Below, in pieces: positions 53,646 through 63,084 of a stretch of 64,000 bases of DNA. Under the pieces are notes generated by a model that did no database searches, was not told where the DNA came from, and was given only the letters and a program-made list of their open reading frames with translations. Source of the stretch: Isoalcanivorax pacificus W11-5. GTDB lineage: Bacteria > Pseudomonadota > Gammaproteobacteria > Pseudomonadales > Alcanivoracaceae. Each line of letters begins with the position of its first letter. Position 1 is the stretch's first letter. The stretch covers positions 62,001-126,000 of the forward strand of contig NZ_CP004387.1 of assembly GCF_000299335.2 (NCBI RefSeq), given 5' to 3'. Both the position numbers and the translations under genes were made by a program.

Positions 53646-54135
53646 CCAAGGGGAGGGCTGGGGAGGGGGCCGCCCAGAATGCCGCACCTTAGCTTGCTAC
53701 GACTACCAGCCATCATCACCGGACACACTCGAAGCGTTATCCAGCCGTGACTTATCATGGCTTTTTAGTAAAATAGAGCAGAGGCTGACGCCCCGAAGAA
53801 CTGAAAGCCCCAGCATCACCTTTCCATCGGCAGGATCGTTTGCTTTTTGGTTTCGCGCCAGACGTCGGCGCCTGCGACCTCAGTGCCACTTCTTTACCGC
53901 TAATCTATAATAAACCTTTTTTTACTGGAAAATGATTACGGTGCGGTCGGACGCCCTAAGGTCGCTACAATGGAGCGAAGCTAAGAAGCGCATCGTGGAA
54001 TAGCTTTTACACGCGGTCAAGTAAAGTGAAGCTGGACCGCTTCCTGACGGTGCCCGGTGAGCCAGCCGGCTCTACCGTGGTGGGCTATAGTGCGGCATTC
54101 GGGCTGGGCGGACCCCTCCCCGGCCCTCCCCTTGG
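53646..54135. repeat. Non-coding element bounded by long inverted repeats
   Basis: Left arm 53646-53687 and right arm 54090-54135 are inverted copies (start CCAAGGGGAGGG on both, end GAATGCCGCAC) with a 4-base gap and few mismatches. The similarity continues inward more weakly, e.g. CACCGGACAC at 53717 against GTGCCCGGTG at 54050. The 400 bp between hold no convincing gene. A second word, GGTCGCTAC followed by GAGCGAAGCTA, appears at 53961 and in changed form at 54273. It fits a decayed MITE-like element. The whole 796-bp stretch between 53521 and 54316 has no gene that I can support. Confidence 0.65.
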
Positions 54136-54316
54136 CAGGGGAGGGAGTTTGCTTGGACCTTGGCAGAGAAGACCAGGGCCTGGCAATGCTCGGCAAGTTG
54201 GATAAGCGGCCCGTCCTACGCTTGGCGTCTGAGGTTCTCCCGGTACGCGCCCCTGGCGGTCGGTTGTCCTGCGGTCGCTACGAGAGAGCCGAAGCTATAG
54301 GAAAAGTCGCGCGGCT

Positions 54317-55999
54317 TCACTCGGGATCAGACGTGATGGATACATGCGCACTCCCCTCCCCTCGCGGATCACTGGCCGCACTCACCTCGCCTTTTTCCTT
54401 CTCCCATAACACCGCATGCATATCCCCATACGTCCGCCCGGTAGATTTCAACGTATGGCCGCGCACTTCCAGCAAGCGCGCTTCATCTGAGCCAATAAAT
54501 GCCGGCTCTACCTCGACCACGTCCGGTAGATACTGATGGTGATAACGCGGCCGACTCACCCACTCGGTCACCGGCTTGCCCGCCAGTGCTTCCTGCACCC
54601 CGAGCAACACCATGCTGATAATGCGGCTGCCACCAGGCGTGCCGAGAATGGCCACCTTGTCGTCCCATTCCACGAACGTGGGCGTCATGGAAGACAGCGG
54701 CCGTTTTCCGGGCGCGATGGCGTTGGCATGGCTGCCGATCAGGCCGTAGGCATTTGGGCTGCCGGGTTTGGAAGAAAAATCATCCATTTCATTGTTGAGC
54801 AAAATGCCGGTGCCTTCGGCAACGAAGCCGGAGCCGAAGGGCAGGTTCACGCTCAGGGTGGCGGCGACGCGGTTGCCTTCGTCATCCAGAATGGAAAGGT
54901 GCGTGGTGTGCGTGCCGGCAGGCTGTGCCAGTGGTGCGCCCAATTCGCTGCTCGGCGTGGGCTTGTCCAGGCTGATCCCGCGTGCCAGTTCGCGTGCATG
55001 CTGCACGCTGAGCAAACGCGTCACCGGCATGCTGACAAAATCAGGATCGCCCAGGTGCTCGGCGCGGTCCCGATAGGCGCGCTTCATGGCTTCAACGGTG
55101 AGGTGCGGCAACAGTTCGGGGGCGATATCGCCGTCGTTGAATTGCGCGAGGATATTCAGCGTTTCCGCGAGCACAATGCCGCCAGACGACGGCGGCGGCG
55201 CGGAAATGATGCGCGCGCCGCGAAAGGTGCTGACGATGGGCGCGCGTTCCTTGATGGTGTAACTGGCGAGATCATCGAGCGTCCAGAGACCGCCTGCTGC
55301 GCGAACGCCGCGCACCAGATCGCGGGCAGTGTCGCCTTCATAGAAGCCGGCGTGGCCCGCGCGGGCAATGCGTTCCAGTACGCGGGCAAGATCTGGCTGG
55401 CGGATCTGATGGCCGGCTGGCGGCACCTTGCCGTCTTGCAGGAAGATCCGGCTGGCGGCGGGATAGCGATGAAGCACCTCATCGCGGAAGCCGGCCAGCG
55501 TACGATAGCGCTCACTTACCGGGAAGCCTTCGCGGGCGATCTGAATGGCGGGCGCCAGTGACTGTGCCAGCGGCAACCGGCCGTAATGTTCAGCCAGGTG
55601 TACGAAGGCGGCGGCCTGGCCGGGAATACCGGCGGCCAGCGGGCCGTTGATGGCGTGGTCGCGGACGACGTTGCCGTCCTTGTCCTGGTACATGGTCGCG
55701 CTTGCCGCCGCCGGGGCAGTTTCGCGGGCGTCGAGCATGGTCTGCAGCCCGTCGTGCTGCCGATGCAGCAGCCAGAAGCCACCGCCGCCCATACCGGAAC
55801 TGGCGGGCTCGACCACCGCCAGCACAGCTCCCACGGCAATCGCGGCATCAAAGGCATTGCCGCCGGCCTCCAGAATCTCTAAGCCTGCCTCGGTGGCGAG
55901 CGGGTGGGCACTGGCGATGGCGGCGGCCGGCGGCCTGTCGTCCGCCAGTGCCGGTGGGGCCAGCAGAATAATCAGCAGAATCCAGGCGTGGCGCAGCAT
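54317..55999 (-). CDS. ggt: Gamma-glutamyltransferase
   Basis: 560 residues, periplasmic. A signal peptide (WILLIILLAPPALA) precedes the large subunit (AIASAHPLATEAGLEILEAG, SGMGGGGFWLLH). The self-cleavage and nucleophile Thr lies in GTHTTHLSILDDEGNRVA; the small subunit ends with SSMTPTFVEWDD, LGTPGGSRIISM and the C-terminal part. It cleaves gamma-glutamyl bonds of glutathione and transfers or hydrolyses the glutamyl group. It is two genes away from coaD on the same strand with a gap of 42 bp. The C-terminus (DPRGEGSAHVSI) runs into the repeat-bearing region. Confidence 0.95.
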   Translation of the reverse strand: MLRHAWILLIILLAPPALADDRPPAAAIASAHPLATEAGLEILEAGGNAFDAAIAVGAVLAVVEPASSGMGGGGFWLLHRQHDGLQTMLDARETAPAAASATMYQDKDGNVVRDHAINGPLAAGIPGQAAAFVHLAEHYGRLPLAQSLAPAIQIAREGFPVSERYRTLAGFRDEVLHRYPAASRIFLQDGKVPPAGHQIRQPDLARVLERIARAGHAGFYEGDTARDLVRGVRAAGGLWTLDDLASYTIKERAPIVSTFRGARIISAPPPSSGGIVLAETLNILAQFNDGDIAPELLPHLTVEAMKRAYRDRAEHLGDPDFVSMPVTRLLSVQHARELARGISLDKPTPSSELGAPLAQPAGTHTTHLSILDDEGNRVAATLSVNLPFGSGFVAEGTGILLNNEMDDFSSKPGSPNAYGLIGSHANAIAPGKRPLSSMTPTFVEWDDKVAILGTPGGSRIISMVLLGVQEALAGKPVTEWVSRPRYHHQYLPDVVEVEPAFIGSDEARLLEVRGHTLKSTGRTYGDMHAVLWEKEKGEVSAASDPRGEGSAHVSITSDPE

Positions 56000-56041
56000 G
56001 TCAGGCTCCCGAATGGGTGGTGTGGCCTAAACGCGGCAGGG

Positions 56042-56536
<495 letters not shown>

Positions 56537-56628
56537 TTACTCATTCGCCGAAGATGATGCGGCGAAGGATACCGGAAGCAGGTGGCAATCTGAAATGCCG
56601 GCCCCGGGGTGGTTCCGGGGCCAGTGGT

Positions 56629-58263
56629 TCAGGCGCGGGCGGTGGCGGGGCGCAGCTTGTCCGCCAGCAGCGAGGCGTTGCGGGCGGTCACCGCATAGAT
56701 ACTCAGCTGCGGGTTGACGCCGACGCTGGTGGGGAACACCGAGGCATCGAAGATGTAGAGGTTGTCCAGGTGACGATAGCGGCCGTCGCTGTGGGTCACG
56801 GCGGTCTTGTCATCCTCGCCCATGGCGCAGCCACCCATCACATGGGCACACCCCAGGGGGACATAGTTGGGGGCAAAGGTGTATTGCTCGATAGCCTGCT
56901 TTGCGTCCGACCACCTGGTGTGGAACCGGGCGTCCGAGTGCCGGGCGCGGACCTTCTGGGCACCGGCAGCGAACTGCATTTCCACCTGGCTCAGGATGCT
57001 GTGGCGTGCGCCTTCGAGGATATAGTCGGTGACCGGATAATCCACCACGGGGGTGCCATCGTCACGCAGTTCCACGGCGCCGCCGGGATTGTCCTCGTGG
57101 AAACCGTCGCGCATCAGCGCCAGGCTCACCCCGAGATTCGGCAGGGCCGACATCTCTTCGTGCAGGCGTTCGCCATGGGTGTCCAGCAGCACGGAAGTGA
57201 CGCCGGGGTGTACTGGCAGCGCCTCGATCTTGTAGCCGACTTTGCCCGTGACGCCATCGCGCCAGACAAATTCATCCGAGTACACGGATTGCGGCGCCCC
57301 GTAGTAACCGGCGATTTCGTCCTCATACACACCAAAGGCGCAACTTACGACATGCAGCGTGGTGCGTTTGCCAACGCGGCCGTGCGGATCGGGTACGTTC
57401 GAACGCAGCAACAGCCCCGGTGTATTGATGCCGCCGCCGGCCACGATGATGGTCGGTGCGCGCAGGGTAATACGGCGACCGGTCGGCACGCGGTCGGCGC
57501 CGATGGCCTGGCAGTTGACGGCTGTGACGCGCGTACCGTCATGTTCCAGCGTGGCGGCCTCGGTGCTGTGGAACAGCGTCGCGCCAGCTTTCATGGCTTC
57601 CGGCAATGTGGTCACCAGCATCGACATCTTGGCGTTGGTCGGGCAGCCCGTGCCGCAATAGCCGATATTCCAGCAGCCGTTGACGTTGCGCGGGATCACA
57701 TCCCAGTGCCAGCCGAGTTTTTCGGCGCCGCGTTGTATCACGCCATTGTTGGCATTGGGCGGCATCACCCAGCGGCTGATATTCAGGCGGGCTTCCATGC
57801 GGTCAAACCAGGGCGCCATCTGCGCAGGGGCAAGGCCGTCCACACCGAATGCATCGCGCCAGTGTTCCAGCGTCTGGTCGGGGGTGCGGAAGCTGGACGT
57901 CCAGTTCACCACAGTGGTGCCGCCGACGGCGCGGCCCTGGAGAATCGATACGCCGGCATCCTTGGACGTGCGCGTGGCGCCTTCCTGATACAAATCACGA
58001 TAGGCTTCGCCTTCATCCATGTTGAAGGCGTTGCTGCTTTTCAGGCGACCGGCTTCCACCAGAATCACTTTCAGCCCGGCCTTGGTCAGGATTTCTGCGC
58101 TGACGCCGCCACCGGCGCCGGTGCCGACGATCACCACATCGGCATCCATGGCCATGTCGTCCGCCAGGGTGGCGCCGTCGATGACATGCCAGCCATCACG
58201 AATACCCTGCTCCCAGGGATCGGGAATGCCGCGAATCACGAGTTGGGAAAGATCCTGTTTCAT
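56629..58263 (-). CDS. GMC-family FAD oxidoreductase
   Basis: 544 residues. The FAD-binding start DADVVIVGTGAGGGVSAEIL is at about 39-58. The GMC signature region VGGTTVVNWTSSFR and the segment IIVAGGGINTPGLLL follow. The C-terminal catalytic stretch is CAHVMGGCAMGEDD and LYIFDASVFPTSVGVNPQLS, with His/Asn. The family oxidises alcohols of many kinds; long-chain aliphatic alcohols are the plausible substrate, given the aldehyde dehydrogenase in the operon and the likely hydrocarbon-degrading host. Its ATG overlaps the TAT-protein stop by 4 bp, so translation is coupled. Confidence 0.92.
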   Translation of the reverse strand: MKQDLSQLVIRGIPDPWEQGIRDGWHVIDGATLADDMAMDADVVIVGTGAGGGVSAEILTKAGLKVILVEAGRLKSSNAFNMDEGEAYRDLYQEGATRTSKDAGVSILQGRAVGGTTVVNWTSSFRTPDQTLEHWRDAFGVDGLAPAQMAPWFDRMEARLNISRWVMPPNANNGVIQRGAEKLGWHWDVIPRNVNGCWNIGYCGTGCPTNAKMSMLVTTLPEAMKAGATLFHSTEAATLEHDGTRVTAVNCQAIGADRVPTGRRITLRAPTIIVAGGGINTPGLLLRSNVPDPHGRVGKRTTLHVVSCAFGVYEDEIAGYYGAPQSVYSDEFVWRDGVTGKVGYKIEALPVHPGVTSVLLDTHGERLHEEMSALPNLGVSLALMRDGFHEDNPGGAVELRDDGTPVVDYPVTDYILEGARHSILSQVEMQFAAGAQKVRARHSDARFHTRWSDAKQAIEQYTFAPNYVPLGCAHVMGGCAMGEDDKTAVTHSDGRYRHLDNLYIFDASVFPTSVGVNPQLSIYAVTARNASLLADKLRPATARA

Positions 58264-58814
58264 ACAGTGGCCACCTTCTGTGGCGTGCCGGGATAGCCGG
58301 TATGGCGCACGCCTTCTTCTGTGAGATACCAGGCCCAGACCAGCGGCTGGTTGATGGCACGCAGCGAGAGCCGTGCCAGGCCGTTATCGCGTTCGGACCA
58401 CTGCTGCACCGTATCGCGCAATTGTTCTGGCGCCTGCTTGTCGAAGGCGCGCCAGGTGCCGGTGAGATACCAGCGCATCGGCGGCAGGTGCATGGCGTCC
58501 AGCAGCTTGAACAGTTCTGCACGCGCGCCCTGCGAGGCGGAGTGCAGCAGCTTGTCCATTTGCTGTAGCGCGTACTCGATCTTTTCTTCTGAAGGCGTAA
58601 AGGCACCGGCGAGCAGAATCGGTGTCAGCGGGCGCAACAGGGCAAGATCATTGTCGCGCAGGTGCAGGAAACCATCGGCGGCTGACATGTCGCGGCTGCA
58701 CCCGGTGAGCAGGGCCAGCGAGGCGCCGGAGGACACCAAGGCACCACTGATCAGCCCGAACCGTATGAAATCGCGCCGGCTGAGGCCGGCGCTGTCCGGA
58801 GGATTTATTGTCAT
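58260..58814 (-). CDS. TAT-exported small protein, partner of the GMC oxidoreductase
   Basis: 184 residues. A twin-arginine signal (LSRRDFIRFGLISGALVSSG) ends in a possible lipobox (LALLTGCS). The mature part of about 145 residues is helical with RWYLTGTWRAFDKQ and EQLRDTVQQW, resembling the gluconate 2-dehydrogenase subunit-3 group. Such proteins are exported together with GMC-type flavoproteins that carry no signal of their own. Located between ALDH and GMC with an 18-bp gap and a 4-bp overlap. The match to the family is by pattern. Confidence 0.75.
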   Translation of the reverse strand: MTINPPDSAGLSRRDFIRFGLISGALVSSGASLALLTGCSRDMSAADGFLHLRDNDLALLRPLTPILLAGAFTPSEEKIEYALQQMDKLLHSASQGARAELFKLLDAMHLPPMRWYLTGTWRAFDKQAPEQLRDTVQQWSERDNGLARLSLRAINQPLVWAWYLTEEGVRHTGYPGTPQKVATV

Positions 58815-58832
58815 TATGCTGTCCGTGTCAGG

Positions 58833-60275
58833 TTACTTGAGCAGGAACTTGTAGATGAACTTGTGCATGGCACCACCGAACGGCGGCAGGATATTGCGCG
58901 TTGCATTGAACCGGCCCTTGCGGAACACACCCTTGGCCTTGGTGAAGGTCAGGAACCCTTCGTAACCGTGGTAATGCCCCATGCCGGATTCGCCGATACC
59001 GCCGAACGGAATATCGTCAATGCCCACGTGGCTCATGGTGTCGTTCAGGCACACGCCGCCGGAGTGCGTGCGGGTGATGACCTGGTTGGCGCGTTCGCTG
59101 TTCCAGTCAAGGTAATACAGCGCCAGCGGCCGGGGGCGGTCGTTGATGTAGTCGATGGCTTCGTCCAGTGAGCGGTACGGTTGCACGATCATCAGCGGGC
59201 CAAAGATTTCATCCTGGGCAATCTTCATGTCATCCGTGATATTGAGCACCAGCGTAAACGGAATCTTGCGCGTGCCGGTAAAGTCTTCATTGGCCGGATT
59301 GATTTCCACCAGGCGCGCGCCTTTTTCCTGCGCGTCCTGCAGATACCCTTTCAGGCGCTGATACTGGCGCTCATTGATGACGCTGGTGAGGTCCGGGTTG
59401 TCGCGCATGGTCGGGTACATCCCGCTGACCTGCGTGCGGAACGCCTCGATGAATTCATCCACCCGGCCGGCCGGGCACAGCACATAGTCGGGTGCCACGC
59501 AGGTCTGGCCGGCGTTAAAGCACTTGCCGAAGGCAATGCGCTCGGCGGCGTCCTTCATGGCGAAATCCTCGCCGATGATGGTCGGGCTCTTGCCGCCCAG
59601 TTCCAGCGTCACCGGCGTCAGGTTTTCCGCTGCCGCGCGCATGATGTGGCGGCCGACCGAGGTGGAGCCGGTGAACAGCAGATGGTCAAACGGCAGTTTT
59701 GAGAACGCCGCGCCCATTTCCACTTCACCGTTGATCACGGCCACATGATCTTCCGGAAACGCCTTGGCGATCAGTTTTGCGAACAGCTCGCCGGTATGCG
59801 AGGTGAACTCGCTCATCTTGATCATCACGCGGTTGCCCGCCGCCAGAGCGGCGATCAGCGGGCCTACCGCCAGATATACGGGATAGTTCCAGGGCACGAT
59901 TACGCCGACCACGCCCACCGGCTGATAGATCACCGACGCCGCACCGGGAAAGCCCATGGCGCCGACACCACGCTTCTGCGGCTTCATCCATTTGCGCAGG
60001 CGCTTGCGGTAGTACTTGATGCCTTCCAGGCTGGTCAGGATTTCCGCCAGCTTGGTCTCGTCTTCAGAACGGTGACCGAAGTCCGCTTTCAGCGCGGCGA
60101 TGATCTCGTCCATATGATCCAGCAGCAGAGGCTTGATGCGGTCGAGGTGCTCGATGCGCTGCTCGGCGGTCGGGTAAGGCTGGGCACGGAAGGCAGCGCG
60201 CTGCGCATCGAACAGCGTGCGCAGGCGGCTGACGTCTTCCTGATGGGTATGCAGTGATTTCACTTCGGCGACCAT
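58833..60275 (-). CDS. Aldehyde dehydrogenase (coniferyl aldehyde type)
   Basis: 480 residues from ATG 60275; the frame to 60395 adds 40 residues without similarity. NAD(P)-dependent oxidation of an aldehyde to an acid. Markers are VPWNYPVYLAVGPLIAAL, FTGSTSVGRHIM, catalytic Glu in TLELGGKSP and Cys in NAGQTCVAPDYVL, plus PFGGIGESGMGHYHG near the end. The length and SVIYQPVGVVGVIVPWNYP resemble the CALDH group. First gene of the operon ALDH-TAT protein-GMC, and divergent from the TetR gene with a palindrome in its promoter. The pair GMC plus ALDH could take an alcohol to an acid. Confidence 0.92.
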   Translation of the reverse strand: MVAEVKSLHTHQEDVSRLRTLFDAQRAAFRAQPYPTAEQRIEHLDRIKPLLLDHMDEIIAALKADFGHRSEDETKLAEILTSLEGIKYYRKRLRKWMKPQKRGVGAMGFPGAASVIYQPVGVVGVIVPWNYPVYLAVGPLIAALAAGNRVMIKMSEFTSHTGELFAKLIAKAFPEDHVAVINGEVEMGAAFSKLPFDHLLFTGSTSVGRHIMRAAAENLTPVTLELGGKSPTIIGEDFAMKDAAERIAFGKCFNAGQTCVAPDYVLCPAGRVDEFIEAFRTQVSGMYPTMRDNPDLTSVINERQYQRLKGYLQDAQEKGARLVEINPANEDFTGTRKIPFTLVLNITDDMKIAQDEIFGPLMIVQPYRSLDEAIDYINDRPRPLALYYLDWNSERANQVITRTHSGGVCLNDTMSHVGIDDIPFGGIGESGMGHYHGYEGFLTFTKAKGVFRKGRFNATRNILPPFGGAMHKFIYKFLLK

Positions 60276-60370
60276 GGTGCATCTCCCTGTGGTTGCCGCG
60301 CGCGCTGGGGCGGCCTTGTTGTCGGTATGCGGCCTGGGTGAACAGGCTGTATTCAGGTTGTCATCGATTC

Positions 60371-60395
60371 TTAGAGTAATTACTCTAACTGTCAA
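60371..60395. promoter_or_regulatory. TetR operator inside the ALDH promoter
   Basis: TTAGAGTAATTACTCTAA at 60371-60388 is a perfect 18-bp palindrome. Read on the minus strand, TTGACA (60390-60395) is a -35 hexamer and the palindrome fills the spacer, with a TAAGAA-like -10 at its edge. It lies midway between the divergent ALDH and TetR starts, so the TetR protein should repress both. Confidence 0.85.
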
Positions 60396-60442
60396 TCAGC
60401 CACCGTTCCCACCGGTTTTCAGCGCAGGCCTTTTGACCCGAA

Positions 60443-61132
60443 ATGACCAGCACCCGCGACCGCATCCTCGACACCAGCCTGGCCCTGTTCAATCAGCACG
60501 GCGAGCGCAATGTCACCACCAACCATATCGCCGAGGCGCTGGGCATCAGCCCCGGCAACCTCTATTACCACTTCCGCAACAAGGCGGAGATCGTGTTCGA
60601 GCTGTTCGAGCGCTATGAGCAGATCGTCGCCGGGTTCCTGAGCGTGCCGGATGGGCGGCCGCTCACGTGGGAAGACAAGATCGGCTATTTCGAGGCGATT
60701 CTGGAAAGCATGTGGGGCGCGCGCTTCTTCCATCGGGATCTGGGGCACCTGCTCAATCAGGACACGCGCCTGCGCGAGCGGTATGGGGATTTTGTGCGGC
60801 AAAGCCTGGACCGTGGCCTGAGGGTGTATGAGGGGCTGCGCGTGGCCGCGCTGGTAGAAGTAGATGACGACGCCATGCGGGCGTTGCTGGTGAATACCTG
60901 GGTGCTGGCGGCGTCGTGGGCCAGTTTCGTGCAGAGCCTGGTGCCGGCGGAACGGCAGAACGAGGTGCTGGACCGGACACTGCTGCGCCAGGGCATCTAC
61001 CAGATCATCTGCCTGGAAGCGCCCTACCTGCGCGGTGAGGCGGCGGCGCACCTGGAAGAAATGAAGGCCCGCTATCGGGTGGGCAGTGGCGATACCCTGG
61101 GGCTGTTGTTCGGCGCTGGCCCGTCGTCGTGA
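60443..61132 (+). CDS. TetR-family repressor of the ALDH-GMC operon
   Basis: 229 residues. The helix-turn-helix lies at about residues 25-48 (TTNHIAEALGISPGNLYY, then HFRNKAEIV). The C-terminal ligand-binding part has WNTWVLAASWASFVQSLV-like hydrophobic helices; aldehydes, alcohols or acyl-CoAs are possible ligands. ATG at 60443. Divergent from the ALDH operon with the perfect palindrome between. Inferred to sense a substrate of that operon. Confidence 0.88.
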   Translation: MTSTRDRILDTSLALFNQHGERNVTTNHIAEALGISPGNLYYHFRNKAEIVFELFERYEQIVAGFLSVPDGRPLTWEDKIGYFEAILESMWGARFFHRDLGHLLNQDTRLRERYGDFVRQSLDRGLRVYEGLRVAALVEVDDDAMRALLVNTWVLAASWASFVQSLVPAERQNEVLDRTLLRQGIYQIICLEAPYLRGEAAAHLEEMKARYRVGSGDTLGLLFGAGPSS

Positions 61133-61140
61133 AGCGACAG

Positions 61141-61203
61141 GTCGCCGCTGGCGACATGAGCACATAACGTGTCGCAAGAATCGGAAAGCAGCGACACGTT
61201 ATG
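61141..61203. terminator. Two hairpins between the convergent TetR and thiolase genes
   Basis: GTCGCC / GGCGAC (61141-61155, loop GCT) and a perfect 13-bp stem CATAACGTGTCGC (61163-61175) / GCGACACGTTATG (61191-61203). They lie between two stop codons. The T-tracts are missing, so factor-dependent termination or another role is possible. Confidence 0.5.
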
Positions 61204-61223
61204 CACCCGGATACCTGCTGCCG

Positions 61224-62393
61224 TCATCGCTCTACGGCCAACGCCACACCCTGCCCACCACCAATACACAGCGTCGCCAGCCCCCGTTTCGCGTCACGCC
61301 GTTGCAGCGCATGCAACAACGTCACCAGCACCCGACAGCCACTGGCCCCGATGGGATGCCCCAGCGCAATGGCGCCGCCGCTGACGTTCACCTTGCTGGC
61401 GTCCCAGCCCAGTGCCTGCCCGACGGCCAGCGCCTGCACGGCAAACGCTTCGTTGGCTTCGATCAGATCCAGCTCGTCCAGTGCCCAGCCTGCCATCGCC
61501 AACGCGCGGCGGGTGGCCGGGACCGGGCCGATGCCCATGACAGCGGGGTCAACCCCGGCACTGGCGTAGCCCGTAATGCGTGCCAGGATCGGTAGGCCCT
61601 GCTGACGGGCATGATCGGCGTTCATCACCAGCACGGCGGCGGCGCCGTCGTTCAGGGCGGAGGCATTGCCGGCGGTGACGCTGCCGGTCGGGCGGAAGGC
61701 CGGGCGCAAGCCGGCAAGACTCTCCGGCGTGACGTCATCGCGGGGTTGTTCATCATGGTCGACGCGTTGCTCGCCTTGCCGGGCAGGCACGGTCACCGGG
61801 GTGATCTCGGCCTGAAAGGCGCCGGCCTGCCGGGCGGCGATGGCCTTGTGGTGGGAGTCGGCGGCGAAGGCATCCTGAGCTGCGCGGTCGATGCCGTACT
61901 GAGCGGCCAGATTCTCGGCGGTGATGCCCATGTGGTAGTCATTGAAGGCATCCCACAGGCCGTCCCGGATCATACTGTCGATCACCTCGCCGTGGCCCAT
62001 GCGCAGCCCGGTGCGGGCGCGCGGCAGCAGGTAGGGCGCGTTGCTCATGCTTTCCATGCCGCCGGCGATGATGGCGGTGGCGTCACCGGCGCGGATCGCC
62101 TGGGCGGCGAGTTGCACGGCTTTCAGGCCGGAGCCGCAGACCTTGTTCAATGTGGTGGCCGGCACTGCGTGTGGCAGGCCGGCGTGCAGTGCCGCCTGCC
62201 GGGCCGGGTTCTGCCCGGCGCCGCCGGTCAGCACCTGGCCCATGATCACTTCATCAATGGGTACACAGGGTGCTTCGTCCAGCAGGCGCCGGATGACGAT
62301 GGCACCCAGTTCGACGGCACTGAGGTTGGCCAGCGCGCCCTGAAAGCGGCCGATGGGCGTACGGGTGGCGGCGACGATCACGGCGTCGTGCAT
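61224..62393 (-). CDS. Acetyl-CoA C-acetyltransferase (thiolase)
   Basis: 389 residues. Splits acetoacetyl-CoA into two acetyl-CoA (or condenses them). Active-site Cys in TLNKVCGSGLKAVQLA (Cys near residue 87), His in GGAIALGHPIGASG and the second Cys in LATLCIGGGQGVAL; NEAFAVQ is also present. It ends the operon scoA-scoB-thiolase, so the thiolytic direction in acetoacetate use is likely. It follows scoB by 16 bp. Confidence 0.95.
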   Translation of the reverse strand: MHDAVIVAATRTPIGRFQGALANLSAVELGAIVIRRLLDEAPCVPIDEVIMGQVLTGGAGQNPARQAALHAGLPHAVPATTLNKVCGSGLKAVQLAAQAIRAGDATAIIAGGMESMSNAPYLLPRARTGLRMGHGEVIDSMIRDGLWDAFNDYHMGITAENLAAQYGIDRAAQDAFAADSHHKAIAARQAGAFQAEITPVTVPARQGEQRVDHDEQPRDDVTPESLAGLRPAFRPTGSVTAGNASALNDGAAAVLVMNADHARQQGLPILARITGYASAGVDPAVMGIGPVPATRRALAMAGWALDELDLIEANEAFAVQALAVGQALGWDASKVNVSGGAIALGHPIGASGCRVLVTLLHALQRRDAKRGLATLCIGGGQGVALAVER

Positions 62394-62409
62394 GGCTGCG
62401 GCTCCTGGT

Positions 62410-63069
62410 TCAGGCGAAGGTCATTTCCGGCACATGATCGGGCACGATCAGCTGGCCGGCGGTTTTGCCGGCGATCTCGTCCACGCTGACGCCCGGTGCG
62501 CGCTCTTTAAGATGGAAGGCACCGTCGGCGATTTCCAGATAGGCCAGGTCGGTCAGCACGCGGCGGATGCAGCCGGCGCCGGTCAGTGGCAGGGTGCAGG
62601 CCGGCAGCAGCTTTGATTGCCCGTCCTTTGCGCAGTGCGTCATGGTGACGATGATGTTGTCGGCGCCGGCGACCAGGTCCATGGAGCCGCCCATGCCCTT
62701 GATCAGTTTGCCCGGCACCATCCAGGAGGCGATGTTGCCCTGCACATCGACTTCAAAGGCGCCGAGCACGGTCAGGTCGATATGCCCGCCACGGATCATG
62801 GCGAAGGATTCCGCCGAGGAAAAAATCGACGCGCCCGGCAGCGCCGTCACGGTCTGCTTGCCGGCGTTGATCATGTCGGCGTCCAGCGTGTCCTCGGTGG
62901 GGAACGGCCCCATGCCGAGCAGGCCGTTTTCCGATTGCAGCATCACCTGCATGCCGTCGGGAATGTAGTTGGCCACCAGCGTCGGGATGCCAATGCCCAG
63001 GTTGACGTAGAAACCGTCCTGCAACTCGCGCGCCACGCGGCGCGCCATCTGTTCGCGTGTCAGAGTCAT
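62410..63069 (-). CDS. scoB: 3-oxoacid CoA-transferase subunit B
   Basis: 219 residues. Carries the catalytic Glu in LQSENGLLGMGP and the conserved YVNLGIGIPTLVANYIP near the N-terminus and GAFEVDVQGNIASW. With subunit A it moves CoA from succinyl-CoA (or another donor) to acetoacetate. Lies 15 bp after scoA and 16 bp before the thiolase gene on the same strand. Confidence 0.95.
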   Translation of the reverse strand: MTLTREQMARRVARELQDGFYVNLGIGIPTLVANYIPDGMQVMLQSENGLLGMGPFPTEDTLDADMINAGKQTVTALPGASIFSSAESFAMIRGGHIDLTVLGAFEVDVQGNIASWMVPGKLIKGMGGSMDLVAGADNIIVTMTHCAKDGQSKLLPACTLPLTGAGCIRRVLTDLAYLEIADGAFHLKERAPGVSVDEIAGKTAGQLIVPDHVPEMTFA

Positions 63070-63084
63070 GGAATTCCCCGTGGG

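Noticed and set aside
56554-58296. 580-codon plus-strand frame
   Set aside because: Complementary to the GMC oxidoreductase, which has a complete FAD motif and catalytic region.
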